Source: DRYM01 sp964526225 (GTDB lineage Archaea > Thermoproteota > Thermoprotei_A > EX4484-217-1). Taken from it: DNA of 64,000 nt. The notes below the pieces were generated by a model. It was given only the letters and a program-made list of their open reading frames with translations. It made no database searches and was not told the origin of the DNA. The stretch lies in assembly GCA_964526225.1 (NCBI GenBank), contig CAZGLL010000001.1:67268-131267 (forward strand). The letters run 5' to 3'. Positions 27,100-34,198 of this stretch are shown piece by piece; position 1 is the stretch's first letter, and each line of letters opens with the position of its first letter. A program made the position numbers and the translations under genes.

Positions 27100-27811
27100 T
27101 TTTAGGTCTAGGAACTCTTCTTCCATTACCTAAAACCCAAAATTCTCCATCACTTCTTCTTTCAAGCTTCCATATAGGTGTTTCATGTTTAACCTTTTCA
27201 AGAACTTCTCTTGCAATATCAAATGCTGTTTTTCTATCGATAGCTGAAACAAATATGTAAACTGTTGACTCCTTAGGTTTAAGCCTAGATACTTTATGGT
27301 ATACTCTAACATCTATAACATTAGGTTTCCTAGAATACTCCTCGGCTATTTCCTTAAGCTTAGCGTTAGCAAAAGGTTTATAGGCATCATATGATAACTC
27401 ATAAACTTCAACGTTGCCTTCAACTAATCCTTTAACGAAACCTATGAAAACAACAACAGCTCCGCTCCTGATAAATTCAGGGTTCTTCTTCATTTCCTCA
27501 ATAATGCCATCGACACTAATATCTTCTTCAATTATGAAGCCTTCAGGAAATCCTCCAGAAGCAGGAGGAAACAGAAACACTTCATCATTATTCTTAAGTT
27601 CCCTATTTTGATCAGCTGGTTCACCATTTACAAGAACAATTATAGGTTCTTCAGGTTCTGTTTCATCAATGTAGTTTGCTATTTGAGGATACCTCTTTAC
27701 CAGCGTTTCTATGAGATCTTTCACCTTAGCTCCTTCAGTAAGTTCGATAGATATTCTTTCTGAACCTACAATGTCTCTATATATGGCAAATAATCTAACA
27801 TTAACTTTAAT
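27083..27811 (-). CDS. MoaD-MoaE fusion (molybdopterin synthase), likely ATT start
   Basis: Both subunits of molybdopterin synthase in one chain of 242 residues. The MoaD part (about 1-87) is a beta-grasp domain ending in PPASGG (G86-G87). The MoaE part has the PIWKLE motif with the likely catalytic lysine. Starting at the first standard codon (GTG at 27724) would drop MoaD strand 1 and helix 1. In the same frame the sequence continues upstream as KVNVRLFAIYRDIVGSE, an almost perfect MoaD N-terminus, to an ATT at 27811 placed seven bases after GAGAGGTG. I therefore extend it to ATT. The internal Gly-Gly must be freed by cleavage to work as MoaD. Confidence 0.85.
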   Translation of the reverse strand: MKVNVRLFAIYRDIVGSERISIELTEGAKVKDLIETLVKRYPQIANYIDETEPEEPIIVLVNGEPADQNRELKNNDEVFLFPPASGGFPEGFIIEEDISVDGIIEEMKKNPEFIRSGAVVVFIGFVKGLVEGNVEVYELSYDAYKPFANAKLKEIAEEYSRKPNVIDVRVYHKVSRLKPKESTVYIFVSAIDRKTAFDIAREVLEKVKHETPIWKLERRSDGEFWVLGNGRRVPRPKTTQQQ

Positions 27812-27839
27812 ACTTATTCACCTCTCGTACCGTATCTAG

Positions 27840-28031
27840 AGGTCTGACCCTTATGGTGGGTCTTCATCCCTCATGGGCTTTCTCTACCCCCGCTTTTCGG
27901 AAGCCTGGCTTCACAGCCTTAGCCGCCCGCATCGCTCCACCAGACTCCCTTGAGCGAAGGTAGAGAGGTTTGGGGAGCTTCACCCTTATCTCTCGACTGG
28001 TCATCGCTCGTTCACTCCCCACATCCCACAT
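27840..28031 (-). mobile_element. GC-rich relic resembling the 3' end of an IS605-type tnpB
   Basis: This ~190-base piece is clearly more GC-rich than its surroundings. On the minus strand it holds a short frame of about 55 codons (ATG at 28031 to TGA at 27864) whose tail, GGAMRAAKAVKPGF then RKAGVEKAHEG, looks like the conserved C-terminal tail of IS605-family TnpB proteins, where the omega/right-end RNA is encoded. No RuvC part remains. It lies back to back with the intact AbrB/TnpB pair and just upstream of moaDE. Confidence 0.5.
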
Positions 28032-28090
28032 CTCTTTCTAGCGTAAAACAAATATAAATTTTACGTAAATATATATAGTGGTGTACTGTT

Positions 28091-28234
28091 GTGGAGCAAT
28101 ATGTTTTCCACGCCAAGATAAGCAAATGTAGCGGGAGGAAGCTGTGTATCTATATTCCTAGGGAGATTGAAGATAGGTTAAAACATTTACATGGTCAAGA
28201 GGTGGTAGTAGTTGTCATTAAACCTGATGCCTAA
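28091..28234 (+). CDS. Short AbrB-like protein encoded before tnpB
   Basis: A 47-residue protein starting with GTG at 28091. Its sequence, with KISKCSGRKLCIYIPREIE followed by a valine-rich strand (GQEVVVVVI), is that of a minimal SpoVT/AbrB swapped-hairpin domain. The frame runs into tnpB, with an overlap of about 23 bases. Such small AbrB-like genes often accompany archaeal TnpB. It may control tnpB or act as a DNA-binding accessory. Confidence 0.7.
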   Translation: MEQYVFHAKISKCSGRKLCIYIPREIEDRLKHLHGQEVVVVVIKPDA

Positions 28235-29351
28235 GATAATAGCAGATAAGGAAACACAAGAACAGTTCATGTACATAACAATTAATGGTAGACTAATACC
28301 AAAAAGTAATGAAAACTATATGAAATTATGTTTACTAGCATACCGTTTCAAACAGGCAGTTAAGCATGGGATAAACCTTGTATTGAGTGATGTACCTCAA
28401 AAGCAAGCATACAAGGAATTAGCGAAAATACTACCAAGTAGCATCTATGGCGAAACGGCATATAAGTATGCAAAGTTATTAGTGGAAGGAGCAAGAGAAC
28501 AAGTCAATAATGAAGTAATTGTTAATAGAATAAGCACAAAGAGGAAATGGATAGCATCAAGAGGGGGAGTAACATGGAGAGGAAACCTAAACATAAAATT
28601 GATATCCACAGATAAGGTGCTAGTAAGATATTATGATGGTGAGTGGTTAGAATTTAAGGTAAGGTTTGGAGAAAAGTATCTACCGTTAGTTAATGAGTTA
28701 ATAGAACTCGCTAATCAGAAGAGAACAAGTTATGGTGCATCTATAAGCTTTAAGAACGGTAAACCATATATTCACGTAGAGCTTCCTTTATGGTTATACC
28801 TGAAACACCTTTTAGCACCTAAACCTAACGGTTATGGATTGATAGCTGGATTTGATATTAATAGTGATAGGCTTAATGCAGTGATTATTGATAGAGAATG
28901 TGAGATTATTGCTTTAAGAACCTTCTGGTATAGTGAGGCAATATCTCATGGTTTTCCTAGGAATAAAGCTAAATGGATAAGACTTAACGCCTTAGCCAAA
29001 GCTTTGAAGTGGTGTAGAAGGATAGGAGTAGACTACGTGGTGTTTGAGAACTTGACAAAAATAAAAACTAGGAGGTTTACAAGCATCCCAAATGCTAACC
29101 GTAAGATAGCTAAATTCCCTAAGAAACAGCTCCTTAAAAATAGTATTATTAAAGCACTTAAACTTAGATTCACAGTTATACTGGTAAATCCTAGGGGGAC
29201 GAGCAGTAGTATAGCACATAAGCAGATTATGAGAGAAAAAGGATTAGACAAACATGCAACAAGCGCTTACATAATAGCTTATAGAGGATTAAAGACGCTT
29301 AAAGAACAAGAACCCTCAATAACCCCCTCAACAACATCCACCATAAACTAA
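28212..29351 (+). CDS. TnpB-related protein (IS200/IS605 family), zinc finger lost
   Basis: A 379-residue TnpB-type RNA-guided nuclease homologue. The RuvC acidic residues are present: D in AGFDINSDRLNAV, E in YVVFENLTK and D in DKHATSAY. The CxxC zinc finger that normally sits between the last two is missing; only NPRGTSSS remains of that region, as in a crenarchaeal TnpB subgroup. The TTG at 28212 is supported by GAGGTGG six bases upstream. No TnpA is present, so it cannot transpose alone. The tail is threonine/serine-rich and probably disordered. Confidence 0.85.
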   Translation: MSLNLMPKIIADKETQEQFMYITINGRLIPKSNENYMKLCLLAYRFKQAVKHGINLVLSDVPQKQAYKELAKILPSSIYGETAYKYAKLLVEGAREQVNNEVIVNRISTKRKWIASRGGVTWRGNLNIKLISTDKVLVRYYDGEWLEFKVRFGEKYLPLVNELIELANQKRTSYGASISFKNGKPYIHVELPLWLYLKHLLAPKPNGYGLIAGFDINSDRLNAVIIDRECEIIALRTFWYSEAISHGFPRNKAKWIRLNALAKALKWCRRIGVDYVVFENLTKIKTRRFTSIPNANRKIAKFPKKQLLKNSIIKALKLRFTVILVNPRGTSSSIAHKQIMREKGLDKHATSAYIIAYRGLKTLKEQEPSITPSTTSTIN

Positions 29352-29418
29352 TATTCAATACTAAGAATTCACACTTGTTCTAGAATATGTGTTGCTTTAT
29401 ATTTTGTCTATGTTTAAG

Positions 29419-30825
29419 CTAAACATCCATGTACATATAGAATTCGGCGGGAGAAGGAATTGCTTCTATGAATTTTACTTCTCTCCTTTTTAATTCGATG
29501 TAATCATCTAAAGCCGCTTTGGGAAATATTGGGTGAAGATATTCTCTATCGGACTCAAGCTCATCAAGAGCTTCCCAGAGTGTTCGTGGAAGTTCTTTGA
29601 TTCCTAACCTTTTTCTCTCTTCCTCGCTCATATGGTAAATGTTCTTATCAACGGGATCTTCGGGCTCTATTTTCTTCTTAATTCCATCAAGCCCTGCTGC
29701 GAGTATTGCAGCAAATGCTAAGTATGGGTTAGCTGATGGATCAGGTGGTCTATACTCTATTCTTTTTTCACTCTTAACACCCCTATGGTAGGCAGGCACT
29801 CTTATTGCAGCGCTTCTATTACCTCTACTCCAAGCAAGATATACTGGAGCCTCATAGCCTGGGATAAGCCTCTTATAGCTATTAGTTGTTGGGGAAACTA
29901 TTGCTGAGAGAGATCTTGCGTGTTCTATAAGTCCCCCTATGAAGTATCTACCTAGCTGGCTTAATTCCGCGTATTCATCGTTTTCATCATAAAAGAGGTT
30001 CCTACCGCTAGTATCCCAAAGGCTTACATGAACATGCATTCCTGAACCATTATCCCCATAGATCGGCTTAGGCATAAATGAAGCATACATACCATATTTT
30101 GCAGCAACATTTTTTACAACATATTTTAGGGTTTGAACATTATCTGCAGTTCTAACTAAACCTCCATATTTGAAATCTATTTCGCATTGACCTGAAGAAG
30201 CAACTTCATGGTGATGTGCTTCTACTTCGACATTGAAGTATTTTGTTAAAATTACTGATGCTTCGCTTCTAATATTGTATACTATATCGTAGGGGTCTGG
30301 AGTGTAATATCCTTCCTTTACACGTATGAAAAGAGGGTTAACAGAAGTACTTCTTTCTTTAGAAACTATTGAAAGGGATTGTTTTACTCCCGGATTTTCA
30401 AAGTCTAGCTCTACTTTATCGAATATGAAGAATTCTACTTCAGACCCCCAAAGACTAATGTAACCTTGGTCTTTGGCGTATTTCTCGGCTTTTTCAGCTA
30501 TATATCTTGGATCTTTTTCTAGCCTGCCCCTATTGAACCCCCAATAAACCTTACCTATGAATCTAGCCGTAGACTTTTTCCACGGTATTATTGCAAAAGT
30601 TTCTGGATCAGGCTTAAGAACTAAATCACTTTCATCTATTGTTGAAAATCCCTTTATTGAGCTACCATCTAATTTACCAAAACCTTTTATCGTTATTTCA
30701 TTTGAAAGCTTACTTGTTGGAAACGTTATAGAGTGGAGTTTACCAAGTAGCGAGGTGAAGTGGACTTCTATCCATTCTATGTTTTTCTCCTTTACCATCT
30801 CCACTATTTCGCTATGGTTCATCAT
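29419..30825 (-). CDS. glnA: Glutamine synthetase, type I
   Basis: A 468-residue GS-I that makes glutamine from glutamate, ammonia and ATP. Signatures include KLDGSSIKGF near the N-terminus, NGSGMHVHVSLW (ammonia/glutamate site), and the ATP site around KRLIPGYEAP. The length is typical of archaeal GlnA, and the adenylylation loop of the GS-I-beta type was not identified. The gene has its own promoter with a TATA at 30871-30878 and an inverted repeat just upstream. Confidence 0.95.
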   Translation of the reverse strand: MMNHSEIVEMVKEKNIEWIEVHFTSLLGKLHSITFPTSKLSNEITIKGFGKLDGSSIKGFSTIDESDLVLKPDPETFAIIPWKKSTARFIGKVYWGFNRGRLEKDPRYIAEKAEKYAKDQGYISLWGSEVEFFIFDKVELDFENPGVKQSLSIVSKERSTSVNPLFIRVKEGYYTPDPYDIVYNIRSEASVILTKYFNVEVEAHHHEVASSGQCEIDFKYGGLVRTADNVQTLKYVVKNVAAKYGMYASFMPKPIYGDNGSGMHVHVSLWDTSGRNLFYDENDEYAELSQLGRYFIGGLIEHARSLSAIVSPTTNSYKRLIPGYEAPVYLAWSRGNRSAAIRVPAYHRGVKSEKRIEYRPPDPSANPYLAFAAILAAGLDGIKKKIEPEDPVDKNIYHMSEEERKRLGIKELPRTLWEALDELESDREYLHPIFPKAALDDYIELKRREVKFIEAIPSPAEFYMYMDV

Positions 30826-30870
30826 AGATCAACTTCACTCATATACAGAGAATCCGTAACACATGAACAT

Positions 30871-30924
30871 TATATATAGTTTAGTACCATAGTGGCTGAA
30901 CAATTATTAATTATATACTATGGT
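30871..30924 (-). promoter_or_regulatory. glnA promoter with upstream inverted repeat
   Basis: A TATATATA box at 30871-30878 lies about 46-53 bases before the glnA start, giving a leader of about 20 bases. Immediately upstream (in the sense of transcription) lie the arms ACCATAGT (30886-30893) and ACTATGGT (30917-30924), an 8-bp inverted repeat, a plausible operator for nitrogen control. No regulator is assigned. Confidence 0.5.
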
Positions 30925-30982
30925 TAATTAAACAGGTAATTAAAGTATTAGGTTCTCAGAAAAAGGGTTCTTATAAAAAAGT

Positions 30983-31258
30983 TTAAGATTTAAACGCTTT
31001 TTCTAGAAGTTCGGCTACGTCATCTAATGTAAAGCCTAGTGCGGTTATTTTTTCAGAGTACTCTCTAAGAACACTTTTTGCTTCTTCCAGATTACATCCC
31101 TTGAGTTTGTTTTCTAATTCTTCAAGCGCTTCCTGAGGATATACGAAAAAGTCGCCGCTAATTATAATGTCATGGATTCTTTCATCATCAGTTATTTCTA
31201 TATCTACTTTGACTGTTTTTCCACCTTTAATTTTCTTAAGAACACTAGTTTTCTTCAC
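30983..31258 (-). CDS. lplB: Lipoate-protein ligase C-terminal subunit (LplB-like)
   Basis: A 91-residue protein matching the small accessory subunit of bipartite archaeal lipoate ligases, as in Thermoplasma LplB. It has the DIEITDDERIHDIIISGDFF segment followed by helical sequence with GCNLEEA. It supplies the domain needed to form lipoyl-AMP. The GTG start at 31258 is six bases after the lplA stop, with AGGTGAG as ribosome-binding site. The two make one split enzyme. Confidence 0.85.
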   Translation of the reverse strand: MKKTSVLKKIKGGKTVKVDIEITDDERIHDIIISGDFFVYPQEALEELENKLKGCNLEEAKSVLREYSEKITALGFTLDDVAELLEKAFKS

Positions 31259-31264
31259 TAGAAC

Positions 31265-32020
31265 TCACCTCTTAAATATCCACTCTTTTGACCTATATTT
31301 TTCAACAAGCTTCCTTGCTAATTCGATTTCTTTTTCTGTAAGTTCTCCCTTTTCGAATTCGACATTAAGTGCTTTGGAGAAACCCTCAATCAGCGCTTCA
31401 ATAGTTTCTTCTTTAGTTACTGTTCTGCCTAATTCCCTTGAAAGAGTTGTTACCCTTTCAAGAATAGACTTAACCCCATGACTAATTAGTTTCTCTTTAG
31501 GCGCCTTAAGTGTCGAAGCTAAAGTGACTAAGTCTGTATTATACATTAGTGTTCCATGCTGTAAAAGCGCTGTTTTCTTTCGTGATTGAGCACTACCTGA
31601 AATCTTTTTACCATTAACGACAACATCGTTTATAGGAACGAATCGCGCTTTTAACCCGAACTTCTCTATAGCATAAACTAACCCTTTACATATTATCTCA
31701 TAGCTTTTTAACACATCCGTAGCAACATCGCTTATTGAAGCAACAATAGAATATGTTACTTCACCGTTTACATCGTGATATACTGATCCACCGCCAGTTA
31801 TTCTTCTAGTAATCAATATTTTACGTTTATTAAGAAATTCTAAGTTTACTGCATCATTTACCCTTTGGAAATAACCTATGGTTACTGCGCTTGGATTAAA
31901 CACGAATAATCTAAGAGTATTAGGGATTTCCCCTTTATCTTTAAGTATGAGCATTGCTTCATCAATAGCCATATTCCAGTATGCATCTCCTTCGTTAATA
32001 ATTAATCTCCATTTCTCCAT
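31265..32020 (-). CDS. lplA: Lipoate-protein ligase A (catalytic subunit)
   Basis: A 251-residue biotin/lipoate ligase-fold protein. RRITGGGSVYHD is the ligase signature, followed by VNGKKISGSAQ with the likely catalytic lysine, and LMYNTDL. Without the LplB domain such proteins transfer but do not activate lipoate. It is divergent from the radical SAM pair at 32169, and together these form a lipoylation locus. The substrate may be octanoate or lipoate. Confidence 0.93.
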   Translation of the reverse strand: MEKWRLIINEGDAYWNMAIDEAMLILKDKGEIPNTLRLFVFNPSAVTIGYFQRVNDAVNLEFLNKRKILITRRITGGGSVYHDVNGEVTYSIVASISDVATDVLKSYEIICKGLVYAIEKFGLKARFVPINDVVVNGKKISGSAQSRKKTALLQHGTLMYNTDLVTLASTLKAPKEKLISHGVKSILERVTTLSRELGRTVTKEETIEALIEGFSKALNVEFEKGELTEKEIELARKLVEKYRSKEWIFKR

Positions 32021-32068
32021 GAAAATTACACCTACTGCTTAACTTGTTAGCTCATAATGAATTATTAC

Positions 32069-32120
32069 ATAAATATTATTGCTTATAGTAAAATATTTAT
32101 TTACATGTTTATAAAGAGCA
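32069..32120. promoter_or_regulatory. Divergent promoters of the lipoylation locus
   Basis: Two TATA-like elements lie between lplA and the first radical SAM gene. TTTATAAA at about 32108-32115 points to the plus-strand genes and an AATATTTATG near 32071 (minus strand) points to lplA. Paired promoters would let both halves of the pathway be controlled together. Confidence 0.45.
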
Positions 32121-32168
32121 AGTGCCCTTAAGAAGTTAGGTTAAATTTAGATAAAGGGTCCTACAGAG

Positions 32169-33152
32169 ATGTATGTTCGAGCTTCAATAGGTACATTGGC
32201 ATCATTAGGGTTGTTAGATATTAAAATGCTCGAAAAACCATATACAGCTTATGTACTTCAGTATTCAGAAAACGGGTGTGAGGCCGAATGTCTTTTCTGT
32301 CCACAAAGCAGAATTAATTTCTCGAGAAAAGATTTTGTTTCAAGAGTTGTATGGCCGAGAATAGAATTAGAGAAACTGATTAAAGCAATTAAAAGGAAAA
32401 ACGTTTTCGCAAGAATATGTGTTCAAAACGTTATTAAACCCTCTTTTGAGGACGAATTCCTAGAAATAATAAGGAATATCAGAAAGAGCAATATAAGAAC
32501 ATCCTTAAGCGCTTCTATAACGCCTGTCAGTAAAGAGTTTCTCATTAAGTTAAAAGAACTAGGAGTAGACTACTTAGGTGTAGGCTTAGACGCTGCATCA
32601 CCAAGTGTTTTCAAGACCATTCGAAAGCCATTTACATGGGAAAGATATATGGAATTCATAAGGGATGGTATTGAAGTTTTCGGGTTAAGAAAGGTAGATG
32701 TTCACTTAATATTTGGTCTAGGTGAAAGCGAAAGAGAGTTCGTGGAAACAATGAAGAAGGTTCATGAGCTTGGAGCTGAAATAGCATTATTCGCTTATAC
32801 GCCAGTTAAGGGAACAATGTTAAACATTAAGAAGCAACCATCATTAATTTCATGGAGAAAAATGCAATTAGCAAAATATCTTATTGAAAAAGGTAAAGAA
32901 GATGAAATATTTTATGTAAATGACAAAGTAGGCTTCAAAAAGAGCTTCTTAAAGGATGTAATAAGTAACTTGGAAAAATACGTTTCATTGTTTCTAACAA
33001 CAGGTTGTCCTTCATGCAATAGACCATTCTACAATGAGAGTCCAAAGGGACCATACTATAACTTCCCATCTATATCATTTGCTAAGGAAAGATTAGCTAT
33101 CATTAGAAGAGATTTAGAGAAAATTCTTAATGAATGTGATAAATATGAGTAA
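32169..33152 (+). CDS. Radical SAM lipoyl synthase component (LipS1/LipS2 type)
   Basis: A 327-residue radical SAM protein. The cluster motif C37, C41, C44 sits in CEAECLFCPQSR. A second cysteine pair, GCPSC, is near residue 283 and could hold an auxiliary cluster that supplies sulfur. It resembles BioB/LipA-like enzymes but is not canonical LipA. With its partner gene and the nearby lplA/lplB, it matches the recently described two-protein lipoyl synthase LipS1/LipS2 of archaea. I do not assign which of the two it is. Function is inferred mainly from context. Confidence 0.82.
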   Translation: MYVRASIGTLASLGLLDIKMLEKPYTAYVLQYSENGCEAECLFCPQSRINFSRKDFVSRVVWPRIELEKLIKAIKRKNVFARICVQNVIKPSFEDEFLEIIRNIRKSNIRTSLSASITPVSKEFLIKLKELGVDYLGVGLDAASPSVFKTIRKPFTWERYMEFIRDGIEVFGLRKVDVHLIFGLGESEREFVETMKKVHELGAEIALFAYTPVKGTMLNIKKQPSLISWRKMQLAKYLIEKGKEDEIFYVNDKVGFKKSFLKDVISNLEKYVSLFLTTGCPSCNRPFYNESPKGPYYNFPSISFAKERLAIIRRDLEKILNECDKYE

Positions 33153-34002
33153 TGTTAAAGCGTATATTCCTGGCAAAAAATTCCCAGACATAAGCATTAC
33201 TGGCACATCATGCCCGCTTAATTGCGCATATTGTGAAGGATATTATCTTCATGGTATGGAGTTAGCACCTACCCCAAAGAAGCTATATGATACTGTAAAA
33301 TACCTTGTAAAAAGGGGAGCTAAGGGCGTTTTGATAAGTGGAGGTTTTGATTTACAAGGTAAGCTTCCTGTAGAACCCTTTCTTTCAACAATAAAGGATA
33401 TTAAAAGAGATTTTGATATTATAATAAGCGTTCATCAAGGTCTTGTAAGTAAAGACTTAGCAATAAAATTAAGAGAAGCGGGTGTTGATATAGTAGATTA
33501 TGAAATGATTCTTGATCCATTTGTTATAAAGAACATTAAAAATTTAAAGAATAAAGACCCCGAAGACTACATAAGGTCTTTTGAACTCCTAGATAAGTAT
33601 GGTCCTCCCTATATTGCTCCTCACATACCGTTAGGATTAAATTATGGGAAAATAGTTTATGAATACAAGGTTATTGATGCTTTAATGGATTTTAACCCAT
33701 ATATTCTAGTTTTCCTCATCTTCATACCTACAAGAGGAACAAAAATGGAAAATTCCTCTATTCCTGAAGCAAAAGATGTAGTCAAAATCATTGCGTATGC
33801 GAGGAAAAAGTTTAATGGTATATTAGCTCTAGGATGTATGAGGCCTTGGAAAACAAAGTATCTGGTAGATCCCTATCTAATAGAAAAACAGCTTGTTGAT
33901 AGAATAACTAATCCTCCCAAGTCTATAATTAAGAAGTATGGTCTTAGAGTAATTGAGGCTTGCTGTTCTGTTCCTAAGGAATTACTTTATAAATTCATTT
34001 AA
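33145..34002 (+). CDS. Radical SAM lipoyl synthase component, partner (LipS1/LipS2 type)
   Basis: A 285-residue radical SAM protein. The motif CPLNCAYC (C-x3-C-x2-C) is near the N-terminus. A further GC in LALGCMRPW and a CC in IEACCSVP near the C-terminus could bind an auxiliary cluster. The start I chose (ATG 33145) overlaps the end of its upstream partner by eight bases; ATG 33130 is an alternative. The overlap indicates coupled translation of two subunits. It is likely the second half of a split lipoyl synthase, as in the LipS1/LipS2 system. Confidence 0.82.
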   Translation: MSNVKAYIPGKKFPDISITGTSCPLNCAYCEGYYLHGMELAPTPKKLYDTVKYLVKRGAKGVLISGGFDLQGKLPVEPFLSTIKDIKRDFDIIISVHQGLVSKDLAIKLREAGVDIVDYEMILDPFVIKNIKNLKNKDPEDYIRSFELLDKYGPPYIAPHIPLGLNYGKIVYEYKVIDALMDFNPYILVFLIFIPTRGTKMENSSIPEAKDVVKIIAYARKKFNGILALGCMRPWKTKYLVDPYLIEKQLVDRITNPPKSIIKKYGLRVIEACCSVPKELLYKFI

Positions 34003-34198
34003 TTTTGTACTGATCTACTACTTCGTTTAACCTTATCCTTTCGACTAATTCTTTAGCTTTCTTAATAGCATCTTCGCTATTCTCCGCAGAAACATTGAGA
34101 ACAATATTTGTTCCTTTAATTCTTACTCTAAATCTCTTTTCACCAAGTAGCTCATATTCCTCTATAACCTCAAGATCCAATTTTTTCATCATGAACAC
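33995..34198 (-). CDS. Small hypothetical protein
   Basis: A 67-residue alpha/beta protein (LDLEVIEEYELLGEKRFRVR then a helix with KKAKELVERI). It starts with ATG at 34198 inside the end of the upstream kinase-like gene, so it belongs to that operon. Its end overlaps the lipoyl synthase gene by eight bases. Similar to small ferredoxin-fold ORFs, but not assignable. Confidence 0.55.
   Translation of the reverse strand: MFMMKKLDLEVIEEYELLGEKRFRVRIKGTNIVLNVSAENSEDAIKKAKELVERIRLNEVVDQYKIK

Noticed and set aside
28212..29351. An active autonomous insertion sequence with defined ends
   Set aside because: No TnpA gene or clear right end is visible and no flanking target repeats were found, so only the genes and a relic are reported.
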